Shown in pieces: positions 1-10,714 of a DNA stretch of 64,000 nucleotides. A program made the position numbers and the translations under genes. How positions within the stretch are numbered: position 1 is the first letter of the stretch; each line of letters starts with the position of its first letter. Below the pieces are notes generated by a model. The model ran no database searches and was not told the DNA's origin. It was given only the letters and a program-made list of their open reading frames with translations. The stretch comes from Homarus americanus (lineage: Eukaryota; Arthropoda; Malacostraca; Decapoda; Nephropidae), in the NCBI RefSeq assembly GCF_018991925.1, contig NW_024754732.1, forward strand, positions 1,376,433 to 1,440,432, given 5' to 3'.

Positions 1-1522
1 TCTTATAAGCCGAGATATACGGTATGCGCATCGAGAACCTCATCTCTTGCCTGCCGATTCAGCTATAATACACACAAAGGGAAGCTCCGTGAATTTGTGT
101 TCTAATTGCTGAAATACTCACCTCCGCAATGATATTATATTCGGTATTTGTACTTAATAGCACAGTGATGAAGAAGAGTGACTTTTATTTTGTTATGTCT
201 CTCATTTATTGTATTTGGGACATTCTCTTATACGACTTTGGATCAGCATGGCGACCAAAACACATTTTCTTTGTGAGTCGTTTAGATCGTTGTGACTATT
301 CCTTGCCTTTAAGTCACTCAGTGAATGTCGCTGCGCCCTCCCGGGCTCGTCTTCACTAAAAGAGAATATGTGAATATATCTATTTATATATACTGTATAC
401 ATATAACAGTGGGGTATGCTATAACGAACGGATTCTACTACGAATATTCCCATAACGAACGGTTTTACCTATATAATTGAGAATGCTATAACGAACGAAA
501 CTCCGAAAACGAAGAGTATTTTTTATCATTTTTTGTACTAATTTATTATTTTTTATTACAAGTATTAATGATATTCTATATTTCAGGAGTTTAAATGCAC
601 ATTTATGCACTTTTTTACAATTTTTACAATTTTATATTATATTTTTCTTTGTTAAGTGGTTGTATTTGGGGGCCTAGAATGGATTACCCCTATAACGAAC
701 GAGGTTCTAGAACCAATTAGATTCGCTATAGCATACCCCACTGTATATGTATATTACGTACGATCTTTGTCCCAATTATTCACGTGCTAATATGAATACT
801 ATGACTGTCTGTCTCCATACTCTTATGTTCGTTCACAAAAACCTTTGGGCTTCCGCCCTTGGGTTTCTATTTGTTCTCAGCTAAAAGGCCGGAGTTGAGT
901 TTGTCTCTTCATAACTTTGATGTCCTTGGTAGCGGGTTCAAGCGAACTTTAGCGAGGCTGCTAGACTTAGCGTTCCTTCCGGAATGTTGACCTTCCGGTC
1001 TTACTAGCAATCTAGAGTTATGTTGAAATGAACTTTACACCTTCTATGGGTTATATGAGACCAATTCAGGGTGGAATTCTCAACCCAATAAATATTGCTA
1101 GAGTAACAGTGAACGTTGCTGCCAATAGAGCGCTATGTTAGCGGCTCGGCACTGTCAACCCTGCCGGGTGATAGTGCGCACGTAGGAATTTTCCCTCAAG
1201 TGTTTATTTGGGGATAATGTCTGTGCCCTTGATTGGCAACAAATAAAGATCTTGATGATCCCTCTCAATAAATGTTCTGAATGAAATTATTTTATAAAAA
1301 CAAATTTAAATAAATAAGTTTCATCGAGCTAAGGGATACTTGATAAATAAGAGTCGGGAGACAGATACGAAATAGTGAGTTATTGTTTATATTAGTCATA
1401 GGAATGACTTGTATAACACTAACTTACAAATAATATAACATTTATGAGTCATATTGATTAAGTTTGGGAGAAAATGCTTTCTCCCTTATTAATTATTATT
1501 ATTACTTTGTGTTATAATGATA
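1..1522 (-). mobile_element. DIRS-1 left terminal inverted repeat region
   Basis: This non-coding stretch is the reverse complement of the block at about 14980-15786, for example the CTTCCGCCCTTGGG area near 850 and the GGAAGGAACACTAAG area near 15505. The same block recurs at 29604-30480 beside DIRS-2. Inverted terminal repeats without a clear target duplication are typical of DIRS elements, and the pol-like remnants between the two ends fit. It is interrupted by a MITE at 407-743 and cut at 1523 by a Tigger insertion. The outermost end may lie before the window. Confidence 0.7.
407..743. mobile_element. Tigger-type MITE (CAGTGGGGTATGCTATAACG ends)
   Basis: Left end CAGTGGGGTATGCTATAACG and right end CGCTATAGCATACCCCACTG are inverted repeats. 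TA follows the right end and TAA precedes the left, fitting a TA target duplication. It is about 337 bp with no coding capacity. The word ATAACGAACG recurs several times near both ends. A related end with transposase remnants lies at 40110-40583 in inverted orientation, which may be the source family. It sits inside the DIRS-1 terminal repeat. Confidence 0.8.
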
Positions 1523-1856
1523 TACAGTGAACCCTCACTTTACGCGGTTAATTCAACCCACGGCGGCCCGCGTAAAGTGAAAAACGCGTAAAGTGAACAA
1601 CATAACATATGGGATTAATTGAAATAGAGACCGGGCCGACCCCCAAACTCCACTTTTTCCCGACACAATACGTACGTTTTACTAAAAATAACATCTTAAC
1701 TTTATGATGGTATTCACCCACACATAATATAGAAAGGAACAGTCAATAAACTGAAGGTTAGGTTAGAAAAAAACAAGGTTGGGGTTAACACTTACGTTAG
1801 TAGAAGAGATGGGTCGGCGTACGGGAATGGAGGCTGGTTCCGAGGCAGAGGGCAGG

Positions 1857-2397
1857 CTACTGGCCCTCAGGTGAGTCACCATCACTGTCATCCACACTTG
1901 TCAGGGCCTCCATGACAAATCCCTCAAAGTCATCATCACTGTCTCTACCTCTGTCACTATCACTGGCTTGGGCTGGCTGTGGTGGGTTGCGGGCGAAGAA
2001 TTCTGTTATGCTTTGCTGACAGCTGGTGTTTATGTTGTCGTGATAAACCTTGATGTAGGGCTCCATAGTCTGCAACAGCTGGGTAGTGAAGATTTCATAC
2101 CTGTTTGCGTCAGGGTCGTCGGAAAGGAGGGGCTTGACTTTCTCGATACACTCGATGGCACCCCTAACATTACTATGGGATAAGCACTAAGCAGAGTTCT
2201 TCTTGGGATGACGCACCACCTGCCTCTTCACTGACGTCATCATCATCTACCATGTCGTCGGTAGTCACATCAGGATCCCTTATCACCTCCAGGATGTCGT
2301 CGTTGGTTGTCTCGGAGAAGCCTGCAGCTGTAACACTCTGCGCAGCTTCTCTGGCAAGGTCCACTACTACTGCAACAGTCTGAACCTCACCAGTCAC
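1857..2397 (-). pseudogene. Tigger-A transposase C-terminal acidic tail with PIP box
   Basis: Two minus-strand open segments (2173-2397 and 1857-2075) continue the transposase at 2431-3501 across stops or frame changes. The first is rich in Asp and Glu (TTDDMVDDDDVSEEAGG). The second contains QQSITEFF at 1995-2018, an exact match to the PCNA-interacting consensus Q-x-x-I/L/M-x-x-F/Y-F/Y, followed by a Pro/Gln stretch and an acidic tail ending at the stop near 1857. PCNA binding by the C-terminus of Drosophila pogo transposase is established; for this protein it is inferred from the motif. Non-autonomous copies at 34303 and 45473 retain the same tail with His in place of the first Gln. Confidence 0.75.
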
Positions 2398-2430
2398 AGA
2401 TTGACTCTGCCTAACGGCCGGAATGCCTTG

Positions 2431-3501
2431 CTACACATGTCTCCATGCGTGACGAACAGTTGCTACAGACAGCTGATCCCATGCCTCCACCAAGAAGTCC
2501 ACAGCTTTCTTGATATTGAATATTCTCCAGAATTGTTTTAAAAGTACTTGTTGCTCTGCCAACTGTTGATCCTCGTCGTCTTCGCTCTTGCTATCGGTGG
2601 TGGTGTCACTCAGGTTACGCAACTCTTCCCTGGTGTTGGTGTAGTCGGTCAGGAGCTTGAATTTTTTAGTAGAGAATGCAGCTTTTACATTACAGATTAA
2701 CTCTTGGTCCATGGGCTGTAATATAGACGTAGTGTTGGGAGGAAGGAAGACCACTTTTACGTTGGGGTGACAATCTAACAGTAGAGGCGAGTGTCCTGGT
2801 GCGTTGTCCAGCAGCAACAAAATCTTGAATGGCACATTCTGTTGCTCACAGAATTTCTTCACATCGGGAACGAAACAGTCATCAAACCAGGAGAGGGACA
2901 GTGTAGAGAACATCCACGCCTTACGTGCGGTCAGCCAGTGGACATTTAGCTTGGTCATGTCCATGCTCTTGTAGGCGTGCAGCTTGCGTGCTGTGTGGAT
3001 CACCGATAACTTGAGCTTACAGGCACCGGAGGCATTGGTGGTAAACCTCTGTAACCACCCAGAGGAAGCATTAAAGGGTTTGGGCTCTGTAATTCCCATC
3101 CTTCGTGACACAGCAGCATACAGTTCACGTGCGTACTCCTTAACTGAGCGCGTGTCCACCGCCATGTTCCGTCGCGCCTGACGCAACAAGTAGCTCACAA
3201 GTAATTTTTCCGTCTTGAGAAGCACCTGGTTGTGGAAATACTTGATCATAGAAGCACCTGTAGACTTTGTGATGTTCATGTGCTCCTTTATCTTGGCTGC
3301 ATCCTTCTTAATTGTCCTGATCATAGACTCGTTAACACCATGCTGGCGCGCGAGATCAACCTGTCTTGTTCCTTTCTCCAACTCTTGTATGATCTTATAC
3401 TTAATTTCGTAGCTTAAGGAACATCGTGTCTTCTTTGGCTTAGGGCGGCTAGGTCCATGTAAGGAAAGGTTTCTCTCTGGGGGCGGTGGTCCAGCGGAAG
3501 C
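2431..3501 (-). pseudogene. Tigger-A transposase with in-frame loss of first catalytic Asp
   Basis: Start taken at MASAGPPPPER (3501); an upstream in-frame ATG at 3525 lacks family resemblance. In order: a CENP-B-type N-terminal helix-turn-helix (LSYEIKYKIIQELEKG, then QVDLARQHGVNESMIRTI), the second DNA-binding helix-turn-helix around SVKEYARELYAAV and FNASSGWLQRF, then the DDE core with LLLLDNAPGH (second Asp) and LPPNTTSILQPMDQ (third Asp). The segment that should hold the first Asp (NVDETGL in the other families here) is missing: GWLQRFTT runs straight into NASGACKLKLS. About 90 residues are lost without breaking the frame. The protein would be nuclear and DNA-binding but not catalytic. 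Confidence 0.85.
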
Positions 3502-3805
3502 CATTTTACAGAATAATGGATGCACGATTACTCGGTGTGGCCTGGAGGGATGAAACTGCCGCAGCTAGGTCAAGCGTAGTCTTTCCTCCCTCCCTCCCTC
3601 CCGCGGGTGGACACGTCATATTACTTTAAACCAATCACAGCTAGCAGCGGAGGGAGGTAAGGATGCATGGCCCAATTACAGTCCGATAAGTCATATGACG
3701 TCACTGATAACACAACAAAGACACACACTGCGCAATAGCGTGTGTCATAGGAGGGAAGATCAGCTAAAACTAATGGCCCATCACTTTTTTTGGTAGATTT
3801 TAGTG

Positions 3806-3813
3806 TATATAAA
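3806..3813 (+). promoter_or_regulatory. Candidate TATA box of hAT-like element
   Basis: TATATAAA lies 70 bp inside the left end and about 210 bp upstream of the first recognisable ATG. A polypyrimidine tract and AG at 3987 (TTTTTTCTGTTTCAG) look like a splice acceptor, so a short 5' exon and intron may precede the coding exon. Sequence pattern only. Confidence 0.4.
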
Positions 3814-4021
3814 CAGAAAATAATTTCAGTTTCAATATTTTGCAACCTTTTGCTAGGTAATTTTTAGCGTGAAATTTATCGAAAATCTAACGTACAGCTG
3901 CATTAGTGCATTACAATTAAATAGTGAACATTGCTTTCTGACTTCATTCTTTAACAACCCAACTAACAATATTTTTTTCTGTTTCAGATTCTGATGCATT
4001 TATAAGTTGATAATATTTGCG

Positions 4022-4660
4022 ATGGCTGCTTGTGTCAGGACGAGGAACCAAAAATCCAGCCATCTCAGTCACTATCTTGGGTCTGGGAGAGAGCTCCTGA
4101 AGTCGGAGTTGCCTACATTGAGAGATGCTTTGAGATACGGTGTTTTAATCAGGCAAATCAGTGAAAAGAACCAAAGAACTTACACAAACAAAGACATTGC
4201 CAGTGATATGACCAAAGCTGTCTTGGCACAGTACACTCTGGCTAACGCTCAGTTCAAGCCTCCAGTCATAACAAGTCAGAAGAAGATTAGTGAGAGACTG
4301 CTAGCCAGTTGGGAAAAGGCAAGAGATATCTCTCTTGGGAGAGGAAAACTTGCAGTTAAGGACAGCTTTGCCAAGCAACTGGACCAGTTATTTGATATAA
4401 TTACTTGCAAGTGCCCAATTGTTCTCTGTCCTGAGTTTGGATGCGATCGTGACTGTAAAACCGAGGCCCACATCTCCTGTATTTGCAAGCGTGAACTGAA
4501 GATTCCTGTGATCGAACTGGCATTTGTCAAAGCACAGAGAGAGAAGACTGGCAGTATAGGGGCTCTCATGATTTCTAGCCAAGATATTCGAGTCCAAGAG
4601 ACAGGAGGCTGCCACAGAGAGACAGAAGAGGAGAAGAGTTGCCGGTGGCGCGAGACTTGA
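4022..4660 (+). pseudogene. hAT-like transposase, N-terminal Cys-rich part
   Basis: Start chosen at MAACVRTRNQKSS (4022), 34 bp after a candidate splice acceptor; an upstream in-frame ATG at 4007 is possible. It has a basic N-terminus, a helical region (ELPTLRDALRYGVLIRQI), then a Cys cluster CKCPIVLCPEFGCDRDC followed by HISCICKREL, which could bind zinc. The frame then degenerates after about residue 190 into RETEEEKS and stops. The Cys cluster is not the usual BED finger of hAT transposases. Function is inferred from the downstream catalytic landmarks and the element ends. Confidence 0.6.
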
Positions 4661-4856
4661 GAAGGCCCAGGTGAGGTAAAAAGGCCGATGAGCCTGGAGT
4701 CAAGCTGATTCAGAGTTTAATGACTTCCATGGCTGATCCGAAAGTGCTGACCAGGAGAATGGTGACTTTGTCCCTAACTCCAGAAAATAATGATCCCAAA
4801 CCTTCCAGGCATAAGATTCAAATAGGAAAAGATATCCCAAGTATACTCTGGCCAGC

Positions 4857-5860
4857 ATGACACCACACTGGTCTCAGAGAACTGCAGAGATAGCAACAGC
4901 TGCCTGGATTGACGGTGGTTTGATAACACCTGATGATGTTCACCTGGTGATAGATCATAAAGTAAGGAGAGCTCAGGAGAAACTTGTCAGTAACCTAGAA
5001 GAGGAGTTTGATAAGGGGATAAGAGAAAATGGAATCAATTGTTTGTTCTTTGATGGGAGAAGGGATGACACTAAAGTGTTCATGAAAGTTGGAGATTCTG
5101 ACAAGTTGTTCCCTGCCACGGTGAAGGAGGAACACTACTCCTGCTGCAGTGAACCAGGAGGGAAGTATTTGCAGCATTTCACTCCAGAGGTGCATACATC
5201 AGGAAACCAGCTGAGATAGTGGCAGATAACATTGTGAACTGGCTCAGAGAGAGAACGTGAGACCAGACCCCGTGGCCATTGGAGGGGACAGCACCAACAC
5301 GAACACAGGGTGGCAAGGGGGGTCATACAGTGGATAGAGCGGAAGATTGGGAGGAAGCTGGTCTGGATTGTTTGTGACCTCCACACCAACGAGTTGCCAC
5401 TCAGACATCTGATCCAGGAGCTGGATGGCAAGACTCTTTCAAACAACAGATGGTCTGGTCCTCTTGGCACTCTGCCACTGAGTTAGAAATAAATCCAAGC
5501 TTTGAAAAAATCACAGTTGGCCCTCCACTCGTTGAGCTTGCACATACTGTCATTGACGACCTGAGTACTGACCAGTACTATGGTTACATGATTTGCAGTG
5601 CCATCAAAATTGGGGTCATGCCTGATAGACTTGCTTACCTGCAGATAGGTCCCGTCTCACATTCTAGGTGGCTCACAACGGCTCTCAGGTTCTGCAGAAT
5701 TTGGGTCGCTCATCATAAACTGAAAGGGAACCAGCTTCACAACCTGAGACTTATTGTCCAATTCATCGTGAGTGTCTACTTGCCAAATTGGTTCAACACC
5801 AAGGTCAAGTCATCGTTCTCGAAGGTCCGAGGCATGTTCTCTTCCAGCTTGAGCTCCTGA
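4857..5860 (+). pseudogene. hAT-like transposase catalytic core, frameshifted
   Basis: Open segments 4857-5219 and 5450-5860, plus bridging frames, give a collinear RNase H-fold signature. CLFFDGRRDDTK near 5041-5070 is a candidate first Asp. VAIGGDSTNTNTG near 5272-5310 is a candidate second Asp. VCDLHTNELPLRHL near 5370-5410 supplies the C-x2-H that follows the second Asp in hAT, P, Kolobok and related superfamilies. SRWLTTALRF near 5663 resembles the RW motif of hAT. Frameshifts near 5220 and 5320 and stops near 5485 and beyond break it. The remnant is inactive as it stands. Confidence 0.6.
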
Positions 5861-5927
5861 GGAGTCAGCCAAGGAAGGTTGTTCAGATTGTGGAGCAGAC
5901 TGTGAGGAGATCTTCCTGTATGCTCAT

Positions 5928-6400
5928 CCCGAGGCAGTTCTGCAGACAATGCTCTGCAGTAAGGATGAGGAGGAGAGAAGAGTGGCAGTCAAAAAGATCT
6001 TGGATATGAGACTTATGAGAGGATCTGGGCATGACGAATCAGTTGGTGACGATTCCTTCAGGGTCAGGAAGACTCCTGGAGTCAATCTAGGTGCCAAGAC
6101 CCTCACTGATCTCATAGATCTGGATAACATCCAGGCTGGCAGTGAGCCCCCTCTTACCTGCAGCCTCACCAATGTTCAAGTCAGAGCTTTCCTGGACAAC
6201 CCCATGCATGTCCCTGCCTGGCCCTCGCACACCCAGAGTATAGAGCGTTGTGTACAGCAAGTGAGCGAGGCCAGCAGTCACGTGTACAGCCAGGAGAGGA
6301 GGGAAGGCTACATCTGAGCTCAGGTGGTCAGCAGGGAGGTGATGAGTAGAAACAGAAGCAAGAAAGACATGTTCTCTATGGTGTGCAGCAACACCGGGTC
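5928..6400 (+). pseudogene. hAT-like transposase C-terminal part
   Basis: YAHPEAVLQTMLCSKDEEERR near 5918-5980 continues into the open frame 5949-6317. It includes a charged helix (RRVAVKKILDMRL) and a conserved-looking tail HTQSIERCVQQVSEASS then a stop at 6315. After the stop the same frame continues (VVSREVMSRNRSKKDM) to about 6400, so the stop looks like a point mutation. The Glu of a DDE/D triad may lie in the DEEERR helix, which is uncertain. AT-rich DNA with the right TIR follows to 6748. Confidence 0.5.
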
Positions 6401-6979
6401 GTAGTAGTAAAACCGGTTTTTGTATTTGATGATTTTGTTTTCTAAAGGAATATTAAATTTAATAAATGTGTCAAGATCATTCGTTTCACTATTCTGGATC
6501 ATTTTCATCCTAATAAATTAACCTGATACATTTACTTTACTTTAAATAAGCTATTTAGTGGTGTTGGTAAAAGGGTGGGAATACTGAATTTTCATAAGAT
6601 TTCAAGTTAAAATTTACCTAGCAAAAAATGAAAACTTTTCAAATCTGAAGATATCACATGATTCTGCACAAAGAACTACATCATTAATACCATGGGCCGA
6701 TTTTTCAAACTCAAAAAAAAAAAATTCGCCTCCGTATGACACACCCTACTGCGCAACCTACTCGCGCCGCTTACACAACATGGCAGATGGCGGGAGAGGG
6801 CGGGAGAGATGGCGGGAGGTTTGGATCCAAAAATGGCGCGGCTCGCCAGCCGCTCTCCGCGTAAAGGGGTACACGCACCGCGGAATGTGAGCATTCCGGT
6901 TTCGGCAGGGTACCGCGTAAACGTGGAAACGCGGAATGTGGGACCGCGTAAAGCGAGGGTTGACTGTATTTGTAATAGT

Positions 6980-7350
6980 TTAAGAAGAGGCCAAGATCTG
7001 GTTGAGCCTTGATAATTGAGAAAACACTGCCGTTCTGTTACCATGGCAAACAGAATCGTTATGTTTTTGAAATTTGTGTTTACCAACAAAAAGAATAGGA
7101 CTACTGCTAATTCTTTTGCATTTATGTGTTTGTCCCAAAGGGAGTTGCTCCACTTCCCTTGACAGAACTCTCCTTTTGAGGAATGGTATCCCCGTTCTAT
7201 TTCGGACGCGTCGGTACAAACGACTAAGTCTGTTTGAGGGGGAACTCTGTGATATGAACCGATTAGATTATCCAAATTTGTCAACCATGACAGATGATTC
7301 TTGATCTGAATAGGGAGAGAAGAAGCAGTATGTCTGTTTCTGTAAAGCAA
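6980..7350 (-). pseudogene. DIRS-1 RNase H remnant
   Basis: The minus strand reads LVVCTDASEIERGYHSSKGEF, matching TDASKIGWGYHSSKGEF of DIRS-2, then a copy of the INIKELAVV block (HINAKELAVVLFFL). The first Asp and Glu of RNase H are visible. Downstream the frame runs into the 5' end of Tigger-A, so the C-terminal third is missing. The retroelement RNase H would degrade RNA in the RNA-DNA hybrid; this copy is dead. Confidence 0.75.
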
Positions 7351-7382
7351 TTTCGACCCCAGATGAGTTAATTGCTTCTTCC

Positions 7383-8046
7383 TTAACGTGCCCAGTAATT
7401 TTTTATTATTATTATTTTTTTTTTAATCATGCCAAAGGCTTCTACTTGGTTTATCACATCTGTTACTTTTGCTTCTGGTAGACTGGCTGACTGCTGAATG
7501 GTATCCCAATGGAGACCTAACCAATCCAATTTCTGACATGGTATGAGATTTGATTTGACCTGGTTTATCTTTAAACCAAGGTTTTGAAATAGTACTAGTG
7601 TATGTTGGGTCATCCTCTGACAATCTTTGAAAGAGTTTCCCACTATCAGCCAATCATCTAGATAAGCAAAAGTTCTTATGCCCTCCTTCACAAGGATCTC
7701 TCTGGGGATGTTTGCCAATTTTGTAATCACTTTTGGTGCAGTTTTCAGGCCGAATGGCATCACTTTGAATTGATAAGTTACATCCCCCACTGCAAACACT
7801 AGAAACTTTCTGTACCTGGGAGCAACAGCACTTGATAATAGGCATCTTAAAACTCAATTTGTTGCTGCCTTTCTTGGAGACTGGGAATAGGCGAGACATG
7901 AAACATTTCTCTGACTGCAACAGTTCTATGACACATCTGTTTAACAGTTGAATTACACTAGTGGAGGGCGCCTCAACCAAGTCCGTGTGAGGCCCCCTTT
8001 GATTGTCATGTAAGCCCATATGGAAGAAGTCCACCTGTTTTCCCAA
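7383..8046 (-). pseudogene. DIRS-1 reverse transcriptase remnant
   Basis: Two frames (7383-7799 and 7654-8046) together match the DIRS-2 reverse transcriptase: MGKQVDFFHMGL at the start, RCVIELLQSEKCFMSRLFPV, then YQFKVMPFGLKTAPKV and the catalytic FAYLDDWLIVGNSF. A deletion near 7835 removes about 110 bp including the first catalytic Asp block (KVDLEDAYYH in DIRS-2). A T-rich substitution near 7400 removes the link to RNase H. It is non-functional. Confidence 0.85.
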
Positions 8047-8321
8047 CCCCCTAGACGACCCAGCTGTCTGGCTTCATTGGGAGGGAGTGGTCGCTATTTT
8101 GGTGGAATAAGGTCTCCTTCCACTTCTCAACAAACGGCCACCCTACTACGTCTTGGATTGTTTCCTCCTCTAAAGTGACCCCTAGGTTGATAACTGAACC
8201 TAGCAGCTGGTCCAGACTTAACTAATGTTTGTTCATCAAACAAAGCAGCAGAAAGAGGGGAAGAACGTAGCAATAAATAAGCACTACCACTTGAAACATT
8301 ATTTGTGGCTTGCTTCCTTAG

Positions 8322-8717
8322 CTAGGCATTTAGTGTAAGGGCTTTCAACAACATTTCCATAAATGAGTTGTACAAGGAATATGGAATCACTTGTATAGCA
8401 GTAGCAAAACATCTGTCTTCTTCTGAACTGTCCTCATAGTTTAGAACAAACTTAGTCAATAACTGACACATCATGATTGCAGACCAAATATCTGCTGCCA
8501 ACTTCCTAAATTTAAATTCTTTAAGAAACAGTGCAGAAGCAACTGGTTTCAAATTTCTTTCATAACTTATATCGGCATATTTTGGAGCCGACAAATACTG
8601 GGAAAGTTCATATAAGGAACTCTTTTTGTCATTAAATTGGAACTTCAAAAAACTAAACTTGTGAGCATTCCTGTCTGCGGGAATAAATGTTAAGTCTGAG
8701 AGATCATTTTGCGGCAA
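8322..8717 (-). pseudogene. DIRS-1 Gag-like central segment
   Basis: Reads [15 protein letters not shown] then [19 protein letters not shown], near-identical to the DIRS-2 protein at 23541-24400. Gag-like proteins of DIRS elements have no enzymatic motif; a particle or nucleic-acid-binding role is inferred from position upstream of RT. The glycine/arginine-rich C-terminal part present in DIRS-2 is degraded at 8050-8320. Confidence 0.7.
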
Positions 8718-8780
8718 ATATCAGGCCAAGAAATTGTAGTATCACCTTCTAAAAACCTACAGTTACCTGGCCTTCCTTTG

Positions 8781-9188
8781 TCATTGTAAGTGCTGATAGA
8801 TCAGCAAGTTTAGAAACATTTTCATAAAATACCTTGAATACGGAATCACAGACTCAGATGTGGTCGAAAACAAAGAAGACTTAGATCTTACCAATGTTAC
8901 CGAAGGCCTGTTGGGATCGTCCTTACACTCAATGTTACCCATCAGCTGCATGGCAGTCGACAGTAGCCTGTTTCCGCCCATAGTAACCAACACTTTTGCC
9001 CCAGGTGGAAGTGGTTGCCAAAATGGGGACAGGATGAAGTCAGTCTCAACAGGTTCTCCCTCCTCTAGAGACTGAACCCTATGATTAGAGCCAACTTCCT
9101 CATCCTGACCCTGGAATCCACTAAAATCAAACTGACTAGGTAGTAGTTCTTGTAATCTTCTTACTGCCTCATTATCCATAATATCCAA
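8781..9188 (-). pseudogene. DIRS-1 Gag-like N-proximal segment
   Basis: The minus strand contains [20 protein letters not shown] and [19 protein letters not shown], matching DIRS-2 at 24440-24720. Frameshifts separate it from the following Gag segment. Its upstream continuation is split off by the Passer-like element (9337-12009) and lies at 12010-12243 and 14754-14927. Confidence 0.7.
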
Positions 9189-10239
9189 TAACCTACTTTT
9201 TTTAGCAGAAGCAGGTTGGTCTAATCAGGAATTAAGTCTGTTACCTATCATCCATAATTCTAAACCTTCTGCCAACTTGGGATCTTTCCTGTGTTTTACA
9301 TTTAGAAATTTACTCTTCAAGGCTTTGTTCCATCTACCGTATATACTCGTCTATAACTCCCCCTTCGTATATAGGTCGACCCCGATTTTATGACCAAGAA
9401 ATCGTTAATTTATGATATTCCTCGTTTATAGGTCGACCCAAGTTTTTGAGGGTAAAGGAACAAAAAAACCATCAGAAAAACACTAAGTCCTATAAACTTG
9501 TTTACCATTTATTATTACGACACTTTACACTGAAACGCGGGTAGTTTCAACAAAAATATTGTATATTTCCATTCAAGTATTTATTCAAGTCAATTAGGAG
9601 GGAATATTATTGTAATACAACAGTTTTCTAACTAAACCATTCGAAAAGCGATTACGGTAACATATTTTGAACGAAAGAAAGCAAAAGTCATTGTTTTCGT
9701 CACAATTTTATCCCACTTTCCACTGTAATACGTACGTCATTTCAGCAAAAAATATTACATTTCCTTGAATGTATTATATCAACCACAGTATGAATAGAAT
9801 ATCACTAATATAACAGTATTTTAACAGAAAAATATTAAAAAAAACGAGTAACATATCTTGAACATCGGAAGGTTTGGTAAAGTCTTTTGTTTTCGTCATG
9901 TAGTTTATCCTAATTTACATTGAAATACATCACGTTTCAGCAAAACTACTTTTTATTTCTGAGAATATGGAAATGTAATATTTTTGCTGAAATGACGTAC
10001 GTATTATAGTGGAAAGTGGGATAAAATCGCGACAAAAACAATGACTTTCGCTTTCTTTCGTTGAAAAGATGTTACCGTAATCGCTTTTCGAATGGTTTTC
10101 ATTTAAAAACTGTTGTATTACATTAATATTCTCTCCTAATTCACTTGTGATGTAACATTTTTTTAACTGAAAACGATTCGAAAAACACGTGTACCGTCTA
10201 GCTGATACGGCAGAGCCCTGGTCGCGGAGGCTTTGTGTT

Positions 10240-10714
10240 TGCATCGGCCCTTCTTAAGCAGCTTTTAATTTTAGCGTACGTTGAAATTGTGTTTACCGGT
10301 ATATTTTTATTTTCTTGCTTCTTATTTTCCAGAAATATGACAAGTTTGTATATAATACAATGTTACGGTACTTTTAATTAACAAGTATTCATTTTTAAAA
10401 ATACAGAAGACACCAAACAAATACCAGTACTATGGTTATTTGCGTGACTCTCCCGCCAAAAAAGACCAAACAGCTGGTACTCTCTCCCTCAGCCCTACCA
10501 AAAATAGCCCAACGACATCTTTCTTGTAGATTCTCTTCCAATTTCTCACTTTAACTGGTATTTTTTACTTCATATTGCCTACATCAGATAAACTACAGTA
10601 ATTGAGGTTAGACACTGTTATAAATTTGATTACCAGGTCCTGGCAGGTGCCGTTAGAACCACCTGACCCTACCAACAGTGTTGCAAGTCAGACAGCATTT
10701 TTTTAATTATCCAT
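10240..10714. other. Passer-like element 5' region, no intact coding
   Basis: This stretch precedes the transposase fragment. It contains no DNA-binding-domain coding that I can recognise; the transposase N-terminus appears to be deleted. Content is AT-rich with CTCTCCCGCCAAAAAAGACC near 10448. Confidence 0.5.

Larger units (their letters stand above)
3736..6748 (+). mobile_element. hAT-like DNA transposon with 8-bp target duplication
   Basis: Inverted ends TAGCGTGTGTCATAGGAGG (left) and, reverse complemented, TAGGGTGTGTCATACGGAGG (right) bound about 3.0 kb. They are flanked by the identical 8-mer CTGCGCAA at 3728-3735 and 6749-6756. An 8-bp duplication is characteristic of the hAT superfamily. 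The interior carries a plus-strand decayed gene with hAT-like landmarks. It is inserted in the 5' part of Tigger-A, making it younger than that insertion. I cannot assign it to a named family. Confidence 0.75.
1525..6966 (-). mobile_element. Tigger-A element, transposase-bearing, with nested hAT-like element
   Basis: Left end CAGTGAACCCTCACTTTACG and right end (reverse complement) CAGTCAACCCTCGCTTTACG are TIRs, bounded by TA at 1523-1524 and 6967-6968. It carries a minus-strand Tigger (pogo superfamily) transposase at 1857-3501. A separate TIR element at 3736-6748 has inserted into its 5' region. The element itself interrupts DIRS-1. Non-autonomous relatives lie at 34303-34930, 45473-46182 and 61196-61865. 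Confidence 0.9.
6967..9336 (-). mobile_element. DIRS-1 internal segment (RNase H, RT, Gag remnants)
   Basis: This block is collinear with DIRS-2 at about 22230-24900 on the same strand, with many substitutions and deletions. The RNase H C-terminus and the recombinase gene present in DIRS-2 are absent between the Tigger-A insertion and the left terminal repeat, so DIRS-1 probably lost them before Tigger-A inserted. Individual gene remnants are listed separately. Confidence 0.85.

Noticed and set aside
3621..3845. Minus-strand open frame of 74 codons near the hAT-like left end
   Set aside because: It spans the target duplication and TIR of the hAT-like element, so it crosses an insertion boundary, and has no domain.
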